Below are positions 47,088 to 58,211 of a DNA stretch of 64,000 nucleotides, piece after piece. The DNA comes from Haematobia irritans (Eukaryota > Arthropoda > Insecta > Diptera > Muscidae): contig NC_134399.1 in the NCBI RefSeq assembly GCF_050003625.1, positions 218,482,975-218,546,974 on the forward strand, in the 5' to 3' direction. The notes beneath the pieces were generated by a model. It did not search any database. It was not told the DNA's origin and saw only the letters and a list, made by a program, of their open reading frames with translations. Positions within the stretch are counted from its first letter, which is position 1. Every line of letters starts with the position of its first letter. The position numbers were made by a program, and so were the translations under genes.

Positions 47088-47642
47088 CACAGAAAAAAAT
47101 ATCACCGAAATATTTCCAATTAAAAAGATAATTGAAGTTGAATGTTTTTTCAATTAATAAATTAATTGATACAATTAACTTTTTAATCAAGATAGAAACA
47201 TTAAGTTAATTAAGTCAATGATTGAAATTTTTAAAACTTTTAATTAAAAAATTAATTGATACAATTAACGTTTTAATCAAATTCGGAAGACTAAGTCAGT
47301 TAAAAAAAAGTCATGAACATTTCTTAATCCAAATAAAAACTCTAAGCCAATTCAGAAAGTAATTGAAAATAGTTACCTTTTTAAATATAATATAATAATT
47401 GGAGTTTTGCATTCAAAATCAATTAAATTGTTAATTGAATCACTTAAATTTTTAATTGAATCAATTAAACAATTAATTGAAAATTGCTAATGAAATCAAT
47501 TAATCTTTTAATCACGAATTTTTTCTATACCCAATTAAAACTGTGATTGATACTATCATTTTCGGGATTGAAGACATTACAATTAAAAAATTAATTGGAT
47601 CAATTAATTTCGTGATTGAATCATTTTTTGTTTGTTTGTGTG
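47088..47642. mobile_element. 555-bp AATTAATT-rich MITE with TA duplication
   Basis: Ends CACAGAAAAAAATATC and TTGTTTGTTTGTGTG are inverted, with TA at 47086-47087 and 47643-47644. Removing it gives GTTTCTATAGAAAATTTTT, the same word seen uninterrupted near 46634. The interior has TCAATTAATTTTT and ATTAATTGATACAATTAAC repeats. There is no coding capacity. Confidence 0.85.
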
Positions 47643-48331
47643 TATAGAAAATTTTTTTCTGTAAGAAATTTTGTCAAACTTTAATTTCTGCAGAAAGTTT
47701 TGTCACATATTTAAATTTTTTCTCAAAATTTTATTTCTTTAGAAAATTTTATTAACATTTTATTTCTATAGAAAATTTTCTCAAAATGTTATTTCTATAC
47801 AAAAACTTAGACAGAATTTTATTTCTATAGAAAATATATTTAAAATTTTATTTCTTTCGTTTTTTTTTAATTTTATTTCTCTAGAAAATTTTACTTCTAT
47901 ATATTTCTATAGAAAATTTTATTTCTACTTCTATATATTTATGTTGCCAAATTGTATTTCTATAGAAAGTTTTGTCACATATTTAGATTTTTTTCTCAAA
48001 ACTTTATTGCTTTAGAAAATTTTGTCAACATTTTATTTCTATAGAAAAAAATTAATTTATATAGAAAATTTTCTCAAAATGTTATTTCTATACAAAAAAT
48101 TTGGCCGAATTTTATTTCTGTAGAAAAATTTTTCAAAATTGTATTTCTTTCGATTTTTTTAATTTTATTACTATAGAAAATTTTGTCAAAATTTTATTTC
48201 TATGGAAAATTTTGTCAATAATTTTATTTTTATTGAAAATTTTGTCAAAATTTTATATAGAAAAATGTTGTCAATTTTTGCTTCTAAGAAAATACTCTCA
48301 ATTTTTTACAGAAAATGTTCTCAATTTTTTG

Positions 48332-48606
48332 TTTCGTTTTGTTATTGTTGGTTTTTTGCCTTTTAATCATTGTTGTTGTTTTTTGATTTCAGCATAAAAC
48401 AATGCATTGACTTAACTACAAGTGTAGCTTAACCAACAGAGGAAAATAATGTTTGTCAAATTTATTTGGGCAAAGCCCTATAGACTGCAAAATGGTTGGA
48501 TGGACGCACGTTTCGGAATTACCACATTCCTCATAAGCATACTCTACTTGCAGCAAAACTATCAACCAATTATCAGAATAAATTCAAGCAGTTCACTAAA
48601 CCCAAA
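48332..48606. mobile_element. Foldback MITE copy
   Basis: CGTTTTGTTATTGTTGG, then TTTGATTTCAGCATAAAACA and GCAGCAAAACTATCAACCAA. The interior orientation is opposite to the copy at 5474. The right arm is missing. Confidence 0.7.
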
Positions 48607-48971
48607 CCCAAATTTTATTTCCTTAGAAAATTTTGTCAACATTTTTTTCTTTAGAATATTTTGTAAAAATTTTATTTCTATAGAACATTTTAGCAAAATT
48701 TTTTGTCTTTAGAAAATTTTGTTGAATCAATCAATTTTCAATTCGTCTTTGTTAGTCTTCATTTCATTTTATATTTACAATGTTTAGATGAGATGTTATC
48801 TTTTGGATATTGCTACAAATAAAATTTGTGATCAGAGATATTAATAATTATGTTTTTAATATATTTTTATCAAAGGGGAAAAACTAGGATAAAATCTTTA
48901 TATTCATTTTCAAAAATATCCCTCGTCATTTTTATTACGTAAAAATAAATTTATTTTATTTTGCTGTCTAG

Positions 48972-49735
48972 CACGGTTGCCAGTTGACCCTAAAATAATC
49001 TTCCAAAATTTTGAGAAAACTGTACCAATACACTATCAAACAAAACAAATCTTATTTTGCAAAATTTTATTACGATAGAAAATTTTGTCAAAATTTTACT
49101 TAAATAAAAAATTTTCTCAAATTTTTGTTTATATAAAAAAATTTTATCAAATTTTGGTCTTTATATAAAATTTTTTCAAAATTTGGTTTTTATAGAAAAT
49201 TTTGTAAAAAAAATATTTTTGGTGAAAATTATGTTAAAAATTTATTTCTATAAAAAATTTTGTCATAATTTTATTTCGATAGAAAATTTTGTCAAAATTT
49301 TATTTCTTAGAAGATTTTGTCAAAAATTTATTGCTATAGAAAATTTTGTCAAAATTTTATTTAATTAAAATATTTTCTCAAATTTTTGTTTCCATAGAAA
49401 ATTTTCTCAAATTGTGGTTTTTATAGAAATTTTTTTCAAATTTTGGTTTTTATAGACAATTTTGTCACATTTTCATTTATGGTAAAAATTATGTTAAAAA
49501 TCTATTTCAATAGAAAATTTTCTCAAAATTCTATAGAAAATTTTGTCAAAATTTTATTTCTAAAAAAAGTTTGTCAAAGTTTTATTTCTATAGAAAATTT
49601 TGTCAAAATTTTGTTTCTATAGAAAATTTTGTCAAAATTTACCTTACTTAGTTCGAGAGGAATATTTTGCAAAATCTTCCGAAACATAAATAACTCTACT
49701 AATCTACCAAACAGTAAAAAATCTACCATACTGAA
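48972..49735 (+). mobile_element. Short TR29-bearing hAT-like element
   Basis: Left end CACGGTTGCCAGTTGACCC with ATAATCTTCCAAAATTTTG, then a small TR29 array, then GAGAGGAATATTTTGCAAAA and CCAAACAGTAAAAAATCTACC. The final right terminus is missing. Confidence 0.7.
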
Positions 49736-49864
49736 TGTGTTATTTGTTCCTGAATTTCAATGCAATTTCCTATCAGTATCGAAGGCGAAATAAATGTCAA
49801 CAAAAAGGGAGCAGACATTTTCAACACAAACCTGAATTAGTTTTTAAAGCTCTGAAAGTCCTTC

Positions 49865-50060
49865 AAAGTAAGGACGGGTCACTGTGGTGCATTGATGAGC
49901 ATGCCTGCCTTGCATACATATGGTCTTCAATTAAACCCCAGTTTCGATGGAACACCAAACAGTTTTTCAGCTGTGGATTATGCCCATTCAATAATACTGG
50001 TGATATTTCTAAGTGTTTCAAAATTTCTCTAAGTGGTTTCACTGCAATTATTCTAGGACT
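49865..50060 (+). mobile_element. Old, diverged SINE fragment
   Basis: CACTGTGGTGCATTGATGAGCATG, CCTTGCATAC and CAGTTTTTCAGCTGTGGATTATG match the SINE head and early body with many differences. It lies directly after the TR29 element end. Confidence 0.7.
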
Positions 50061-51092
50061 ATTATTTTACATCAGTTTGGAATTTAAAAAGGAAGAACAT
50101 TTTCATTTTTGTTTCAATCTGTAGATAAGAACTTACTTCAATAATTTAGTCCCATATTAACCCATCAAACCTTCCTTAAGGCCTTCCCAATTATTTAAGT
50201 TTGAAGCTCATTTTGTTAATCTCAATAAACTATGCGAAAACATTTTTCCTTTTTTGCGGGGTTTCTCATAAAAACAAAACTTTATTGAACTCGGAACTGC
50301 CAACTCGTTTTCCCTCAAACATTTGAATGCTAAAATTTTAAATAAAAACAAAAAGAAAATAATGAAATAGTATATGTATATTTATGCTTAATCCAGTTTC
50401 CTTCCTTAGCCTTTATAAAAACTGACATTAATGAGGTCACATCCTAACCCTAACCAATGTGAGAAAGAGAAAAGTAACCCATAAACAAATTTCTGTTGTT
50501 ATATTCCTAGTGTCCTTGAAAAAATGACGAACCAGTTGCTTATAATTCCGGCAAACAAAATTCTTTTCTGAAGTGGTTTTGTTATTTTGTATATCTTTCT
50601 TTGAATTATCATTCATCTGGAAATATTGAACACAAAAAAATATTTGCATAATTTTAATAATTTACAAAAGGCCTAGAAAAGAAAATGACAACAAAATAAA
50701 AAACATTTAGAGAAATATTTACAATTGATATTGGTTTGGCATTTCATAGACTTTTGTATATGCAAGTTTGGTTTTCAATTTTTGTGATTTTTCCCCCCTT
50801 TCTTACAGTATTCCTAAATAACCAAAAACAAACAACACATTTGGCAACCATCACAACCTCGTGTCTACATTGAAAAGTGATATCAAAGAAAATTTTGTAA
50901 TTGAAACTCAATTTTTTACATTTACACTTAAATTACCCATAAAAGAATTTTATGCACCATTCCTCCATCCATTCACACAAAAAAGGTCAGAAAAACTTTT
51001 CAACAGTGTCTACATTAAGGGATTTACGACTGTCGCAGAGTATGTGAAGGTTTGTTTGTGTGTATGTGTGTGGGTATTGATGCTTACTGTTT
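50061..51092. other. Unique non-coding stretch
   Basis: No gene or known repeat is recognised. Confidence 0.4.
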
Positions 51093-52080
51093 AGATATTC
51101 AGTTCTTTGCCCCTTTAACTTAAGCCTTTATTTGATATTCATCCAAGTGCTAACCAAATAAAAAATCCTTAAAGCCACAAAAACACACACTTTTGGTCTT
51201 ATGTGAGAAATGAGAGAAAATCCCCCGCCGACAAATTTAAATTCAGATACACTTCAACATAAGCCCCACATGAGAATTCTCTCACTCGCATACACACACA
51301 CACTACATAGTGCAATAACATTTTAGAAGAGACCCCAAATTATTAACATTTTTGAAGAGACGCCAAATGAGAGATCAAAGAGTAACAGTGAGGTCAATTT
51401 AGCTATTTTATAGCTGGATCTAGCGATTTTGGATAGCGACTTGTTAGAAAAATTTTATAATTCCTATTAGATAGAAATATAGCTATTTTTGATTTCAATT
51501 AGATGTTGCTGTTAAGTTGATCAGTTATTTTCCCCTTTAACTTTAAGCCTTTATTTGTTATTCATCCAAGTGCTTACCAAATAAAAATCTTTAAAGCTAC
51601 AAAACACTCTTTTGGTCTTATATGAGAAATGACAGAAAATTTCCCGGCGACAAATTTAAATTCAGATACACTTCAAAATAAACCCCACATGAGAATTCTC
51701 TCACTCGTATACACATACACACTACAAAAAAAGAAAAAAAATCATTATGATAGATCAAAGAGCAACAGTGATACCAAATTAGCTTTTTTATAGCTAGATC
51801 TAGCGATTTTGATTTCAATTAAGCTATCTTTGCTATATTTAATATATAGCTGCTGCTGTTAAGTTTTTCAATTCTTTGTCCCTTTAAATTTAAGCCTTTA
51901 TTATCAATTCACCAAAAAATACTTTTGGTCTTATATGAGACATGAGAGAAAATCTTCCGCGGACAAATATAAATTCGAACACACTTCAACATAAGCCTCA
52001 CATGGGAATTCTCTCACGCATATACACATGCACACTACAAAAAACATAATAACATTAGTAAGAAGAGACACCAAATGACA
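51093..52080 (+). repeat. Three-copy local tandem repeat
   Basis: CCCTTTAACTTAAGCC (51111), CCCCTTTAACTTTAAGCC (51531) and CCTTTAAATTTAAGCC (51881) start similar blocks. Each holds CTTTTGGTCTTATRTGAGA, a CACATGAGAATTCTCTCACTC-type word and a CACACACTACA word. Spacings are about 420 and 350 bp. Confidence 0.78.
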
Positions 52081-52480
52081 GAGCAAGGATACTTAGAGAA
52101 AATAATTTTGGTGAGATCATACGAAGGTTTTGTCTGGAAACTTGGTAGCAAATAAAAGGAAATTCAGTAGATATGGCAAATCGCTTAAAGTTTTTAAATA
52201 GACTGAACTTTGTAATGCTGGCATGGGAAATAATTTTTAGATTCATTTAAAAACTTAATTGAATAAGTTATTTTCGTGATTGGATCAGAAAACAATGTCT
52301 CCGCGGTATCCCTTATGGATACTTTTTTTTTCAAAGCATCCCAGCAAAAAAAAATTGAAGTTGTTCTAAAATCACAATTTCCACAACTTCCAAAAATGTC
52401 CTCCCAAAGATGTTCTTTATTTTAGCTGGACAGGTCGTTCTTTTAATTCAAGTTTTAATACTTCGCTTTTTTCGTATTTT
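52081..52480. other. Mostly unique, with a MITE scrap
   Basis: CTTAATTGAATAAGTTATTTTCGTGATTGG at about 52251-52281 recalls the AATT-rich MITE. Otherwise nothing is recognised. Confidence 0.35.
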
Positions 52481-52490
52481 TAGTGCACAG

Positions 52491-52843
52491 GGAGCCACCG
52501 TGGTGCAATGGTTAGCATGCCCGCCTTGCATACACAAGGTCGTGGGTTCGATTCCTGCTACGACCGAACACCAAAAAGTTTTTCAGCGGTGGATTATCCC
52601 ACCTCAGTAATGCTGGTGACATTCCTGAGGATTTCAAAGCTTCTCTAAGTGGTTTCACTTGAATGTGGAACGCCGTTAGGACTCGGCTATAAAAAGGAGG
52701 TCCCTTGTCATTGAGCTTAACATGGAATCGGGCAGCACTCAGTGATAAGAGAGAAGTTAATCACTGTGGTATCACAATGGACTGAATAGTCTAAGTGAGC
52801 CTGATACATCGGGTTGCCACATAACCTAACCTATAACCTAACC
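52491..52843 (+). mobile_element. Full-length SINE with exact 10-bp target duplication
   Basis: GGAGCCACCGTGGTGCAATG begins the head. Box B GGTTCGATTCC is perfect, and the tail is (TAACC)n with one irregular unit. TAGTGCACAG flanks it at 52481-52490 and 52844-52853. This is the best reference copy in the window and gives the SINE length as 353 bp. Confidence 0.95.
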
Positions 52844-52853
52844 TAGTGCACAG

Positions 52854-53484
52854 TTTTATTTTTTTTTTATTTCAAGTAGGTTAAAAACAGAGTAAGAAAT
52901 AATAAAATGGTACAAATTCTTAACATTTTGTGAACAAAAATGCTAAAATGCGAATTTTTGAAAATATGTAAGGTAAAAAATTTCAGAGAAGCGTTTGAAT
53001 TATGTATTAAAGACAATAAAAAAATTATTTATTTGGGAAAATATTACAACATTTTTTAATTCACAACCAAAACACTGAATTCGGATCACACCTTAAAATG
53101 TAATGCAAATTCAGTCCAACGGCTGCTGAAGTGGTTGACATCCGTCCTATGAGAAGCCCATGTGAAATTCATTGCTTCTGTGCCAATTTAGCACCACTTC
53201 CCTATGCAGAAAAGACATATTTACTACTTATTTTGCTTAGTGGTGAGGTGACTTCTGTTGAAGAAATTCAGTTCATTTGAGAGAAGCTAATTTTCAGTCA
53301 GTTCATTATATGGATTTCTTATATTGTTGACCTTTGGCAGACTCGGCTGAGACATTAGACAATAACAGCATCTTACTGTATACCGATAAATGCTAATCGT
53401 TCTACCGGCGTCCCATTACGCATTGTTCTGCTTATAGTTCGGTTATACGTTGGCGTCGTTTGAGGAATCTATTCCCAGACACGA
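52854..53484. other. Unique flank of the GC-richer minisatellite
   Basis: No gene or known repeat is recognised. Base composition rises towards the minisatellite. Confidence 0.35.
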
Positions 53485-56365
53485 AAAAAATAGTACCGCA
53501 GACACCTTCGGACCTTCTGATCACTATAGAGACTGTTCCACTACAGATACCTTCGGGTCTACTGATCCCCATATAGACCTTCGGGCCCACTGTTCCACTA
53601 CAGAGACCACGAAATTCTCTGTGGTGGAACAGTGGGACGTTTCACCACAGAAAACTTCAAGGCTATTGTTCTCCCAGAGACCTTTGAGCTTTCCCTTCCA
53701 TACAGAAACCTTCCACAGAGACTTTCGAGTCGACTGTCCCGCACAGAGACCTTCGGGCCTATTGTTCAAAGACCTTCGATCTTACTGCTCCACCACATAG
53801 ACCTTCGGGCCTACTGTTCAAAGACCTTTGATCTTACTGTTCCACCACAGAGACTTTGGGCCTTCTATTCCACACTTTGGGCCTACTAATCCCTACAGAG
53901 ACATCGGCCCTGCTATTCCACCATAGTGAACTTTAGGCCTTCTGATCTCCAGAAAGACCTTTGGACCTTCTGTCCCACTATAGTGGCCTTCGGGCCTTCT
54001 GTTCTACTACAGAGACCTTAGGGACTACTGTTCCACTACAGAGACCTTCGGGCGTATTGTACCCCACAGAGTCTTTCGGCTTTCTTTGCCATACAGAAAC
54101 CTTCAGGTCTACTGTTCCATCAAAGAGACTTTCGGGCCTATTGAACCCCACTGAGACCACAGGCCTACTCTTCCACCATTGTTCCCCATAGAGACATTCG
54201 AGCTTGCTGTTCCACCATAGAGGCCTCCTGTTCCCCACAGAGACCTTTGGGCCTACTGTTCCACCACAGAGTCCTTTGACCTATTGTTCCCCACAGAGAC
54301 ATTCAGGCTTTCTCTTCCATACAGAGACCTTCGGGCCTACTGTTCTATCACAGAGATTTCGGACCTACTGATCCCCACAGATACATTCGGGCCAGCTGTT
54401 CCACATTGAAACTTTCGGTCCTAATGTTCCTCCAAAAATACCTTCGATACTACTGTTCAACCACAGGGAACAGAAGGTTTGCAACTGTTCCTCACAGCGA
54501 CCTTATGACTACTGAACCCTACAGAGACCTTCGACATTCGGGCTTTCTCTTCCATACAGAGACCTTCGGGCCTACTGTTCCACCCCGGAGACTTTCGGGC
54601 CTACTGATCCCCAGAGGCCTTCGTGCCTGCTGTTCCACATTGAGACTTTCGGGCCTAATATTCCACCAAAAAGACCTTCGGTACTATTGTTCCAACACAG
54701 GAACTTGCAGACCTTCTGTTCCTCACGGCGACCTTATAACATAGAGACCTTCGACATTCGGACTTTCTGTTCCATACAGAAAACTTCGGACCTACTGTTC
54801 TATCACAAAGACTTTCGGATCTACTGATTCCCACAGAGACATTCGGACTTGATGTTCCACATTGAGACTTTAGGGCCTAATATTCCACAACTGAGACCTT
54901 CGAGCCTACTGTTTCACCACAGAGAACTTCAGGTCTATTCTTCCCCACAGAGAACTTCGGGCTTTCTCTCCCTTACAGAGACCTTCGGACCTACTGTTCC
55001 ACCCCAGAGACTTTCGGGCCTACTGATCCCCAGAGGCATTCGTGCCTGCTGTTCCACATTGAGACTTTCGAGCCTAATATTTCACCAAAAAGACCTTCGG
55101 TACTATTGTTCCAACACAGGGACTGGCAGACCTTCTGTTCCTCACGGCGACCTTATAACTACTGAACCCCATAGAGACCTTCGACATTCGGACTTTCTGT
55201 TCCATACAGAAAACTTCGGACCTACTGTTCTATCACAGAGACTTTCGGATCTACTGATCCCCACAGAGACATTCGGGCCTGCTGTTCCGCATTGAGACTT
55301 TCGGGCCAAATGTTCCACCAAATAGACCTTCGAGCCTACTGTTCCACCACAGGGACCTTCGGGCTTTCTCTTCCATACAGAGACCTTCGGGCCTACTGTT
55401 CTATCACAGAGACTTTCGGATCTACTGATCCCCACAGAGACATTCGGGCCTGCTGTTCCACATTGAGACGTTCGGGCTAAATGTTCCACCACAGAGACCT
55501 TCGAGCCTACTGTTCCACCACAGGGATATTCGGACCTTCTGTTCCCCACAGAGACCTTTGGGCCTACTGTTCCACCACAGAGTCCTTTGGGCCCATTGTT
55601 CCCCACAGAGACATTCGGGCTATCTCTTCCATACAGAGACCTTCGGGCCTACTGTTCTATCACAGAGACTTTCGGACCTACTGATCCCCACAGAGACATT
55701 CGGGCCTGCTGTTCCACATTGAGACTTTCGGGCCAAATGTTCCACCACAGCGACGTTCGAGCCTACTGTTCCACCACAGGGACCTTCGGGCTTTCTCTTC
55801 TATACAGAGACCTTCGGGCCTACTGTTCTATCACAGAGACTTTCGGATCTACTGATCCCCACAGAGACATACTGATCCCCACAGAGACAAATGTTCCACC
55901 ACAGAGACCTTCGAGCCTACTGTTCCACCACAGGGATCTTCGGGCCTTCTGTTGCCCACAGATACCTTAGGACCATCGATCCTTCTCTTCCACTACAGAC
56001 TCCTTTGGGCCCATTCTTCCCCACAGAGACCTTCGGGCTTTCTCTTCCATACAGATACCTTCGGGCCCGCTGTTCTACTACACAGACCTTTGGGCCTATT
56101 GTTCCCCACAGAGAGACTTTTGGGGCTAATATTCCACCACGGAGACCTTCGAGCCTACTGTTCCACCACAGGGACCTTCTGTTGCCCACAGAGATCTTAG
56201 GACCATCGAGCCTTCTGTTCCACTACAGACTTCTTGGGGCCTATTCTTCCCCACAGAGACCTTCGGGCTTTCTCTTCCATACAGAGACCTTCGGGCCTGC
56301 TGTTCTACTACACAGACCTTCGGACCTACTTTTCCACTACACAGACCTTTGGGCCTACTGTTCGC
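53485..56365 (+). repeat. GC-richer 27-29-bp minisatellite, about 100 units
   Basis: Unit words GAGACCTTCGGGCCTACTG and TTCCACCACA recur with steps measured at 29, 29, 27, 29, 29, 28 and 29 bp between 55380 and 55580. Variant units recur in order: CTTTCTCTTCCATACAG types lie 172-256 bp apart, so the array has a higher-order unit of six to nine repeats. A block near 54580 is repeated about 420 bp later near 55000. Two-unit steps of 57 bp give 19-residue repeats (RDLRAYCSTTGTFGLSLPY type) in plus-strand frames. ORFs are open on both strands (182 codons at 55891-56439 plus, 154 codons at 55142-55606 minus), so I do not call a gene. Confidence 0.9.
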
Positions 56366-57125
56366 TCGTAGACTACATAGCAACCGTAGTAGTAGTAGTT
56401 TGCATGATAGTCGTCAGTAATAGTAAACTCCGACCTTAACCTATTACCAACTCCGGACTACCGAAGCTCGGACTACCGATACCGAAGCTGATATCACACC
56501 GCTTCTACAACAAGCAACAGAAGCAACCGTTTGAAAACCGAACATCTCATTAGGAGTTCCCGATCAACTACAAATCGATGCATAAGAAATTCACGATCAA
56601 ATCGGCAAAAAATGCACAACTTCCCAATCGCCAACAAACCGAACTAGCAACGACCAATAATCTACGTTTCAACGAATGCAACATCCTAAAAGAACCAACA
56701 ACTGCCGATCGTCGACAAACCGACGTTCTCTTCCACTACCGCTTATCAGCGAATCGTATTTCTCATCAACTACCTATCATCAATGAAGGGTCGTTCTCCT
56801 CCACTAGCAATTACCAACGATCCGTATTTATGATCTACTGCTGATCATTGACGAAGCGGCGTTTTCTTCCACTACTGATCATCAATGAATCGACGTTCCC
56901 CTCCACTACCGATTATAAACGAACCGAACTTCAATACTCTCATCAAATACCGATCATTAGGCACCCGAAGAATCGAAGTATTACCAACCTGCCGATTATC
57001 AATAACACAGATTTAATTCATTTTTCACTCGAAAGAGATAAACATTTGTGTTCTTATTACGAAAGGTTTAGCGATTCTTTACGGAGATCTTGGACGTGAC
57101 TAAGCTTACCTCAGCCGACTAGAAA
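56366..57125 (+). repeat. Degenerate repeat flank of the minisatellite
   Basis: Words such as TTCTCTTCCACTACCG, TTCTCCTCCACTAGC, TTTCTTCCACTACTG and TTCCCCTCCACTACCG recur at 56731-56915, with GATTATCAACGAA-like spacers. Periodicity is loose (about 68 and 43 bp). It is GC-richer than the surroundings and of unknown origin. Confidence 0.5.
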
Positions 57126-58201
57126 ACCACGTTACAGGATGAAATTTTAAAATCAATAGCAAAACTTAATAATTCGAATTTCGCATAATGAGGGATCCCC
57201 AAGAAAACAACAACAAACCCCCGCATGATTGACCTTGAAAATATTTAGTCACTTTTTCTCCATTGATTCATCAACAGCATAAAATTTCTCTTTGTTATTA
57301 TGCAAAAATGTTGAAGAATTTTGTAATTGTTGTACACTTTATTGAATGCAAAGATCAAAGAGATTCCTAAATGTATGGGGAATTTCACAACGTTTGTATT
57401 GTTGTAATGACAAATGACGGATACACTTTGTGTCTACAACTGAGTCCGGATGGTCGATTGGTATTCACAAAAATATTTCATTTATTTTATTTGCATCCTT
57501 TGCTCTTGTCAGCCAAGCAAAGGTTCCGGATGGAACTCCATAATAAATCATCTGTTGCCATATGGCCATATGGTTTCATTGGTTTCTCTGTGACATTTTC
57601 TACTTTTTGATGCTGTAATATTTATTTTTCTCCTCCTGTGATGGGGAAGGGGATTGGGACAAATATGTCAAAAGAATAACATGACAAAGTAACCTAGAGT
57701 TTTTGTTCTGTTTGTAGATATCTACATGGAAGTTCAATTGTTTTAAGGGCTAAAAATTGTGTTGTGTGTGTGTGTTTTTCTTTTTCTATGACCTTGAGTT
57801 TTCCCTATTGGAATGTGTTGAGATCTGAAGAATGTGGCCTTTTATATATTCGTAACTGACAGACTATTTTTTTGGAAGAATAATATTTTTTAAATAATTT
57901 GTGGAATTTATTTTATATGATGGAATTTGATAAATGAAAGTAAAATGCATATAGACCGTTTGTCAATGAACTAAAAATATCTAAAATGTTGAGCAAAAAT
58001 TTGTTAATTGAAATTCCCATCAAAATATTTATATAATGTTTTGAAGAGCCAGTTTTGTAAATTTATAATATAAAATTAGCATTTTACCATGTCTACTAAA
58101 ACAAATAATAACAAATTATAATTGGATGAATAAGTATAATAATTATATAAAAATGTAGTTTATAAGTCACGATAAATTCTAGTCACATCTAATCTCAATG
58201 A
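57126..58201. other. Unique non-coding stretch
   Basis: No gene or known repeat is recognised; ORFs up to 79 codons only. Confidence 0.4.
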
Positions 58202-58211
58202 AAAACAAGTA

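Larger units (their letters stand above)
41326..48725 (+). repeat. TR29 array 6, large and repeatedly invaded
   Basis: Degenerate 29-bp units with higher-order structure: GTTTTGTCACATATTTAAAT-type words recur at 43569, 44041, 44547, 46694 and 47697. It contains a truncated LINE, a TA MITE and three foldback MITE copies. The termini are not recognised. Confidence 0.88.

Noticed and set aside
49735..50124. 129-codon ORF
   Set aside because: It mostly translates a diverged SINE and the end of a TR29 element.
52491..52565. tRNA gene at the box A/box B sequence
   Set aside because: It is followed by the SINE body, flanked by a 10-bp target duplication, and its acceptor stem does not pair.
53485..56365. 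Common origin of the GC-richer minisatellite and TR29 because both have units near 29 bp
   Set aside because: The sequences share no words and the GC-richer unit varies from 27 to 29 bp; similar length is probably coincidence.
55891..56439. 182-codon ORF in the GC-richer minisatellite as a repetitive protein gene
   Set aside because: Comparable ORFs exist on the opposite strand (55142-55606) and in other frames, and no start context, splice signal or flanking coding sequence is evident. Kept as a finding only.
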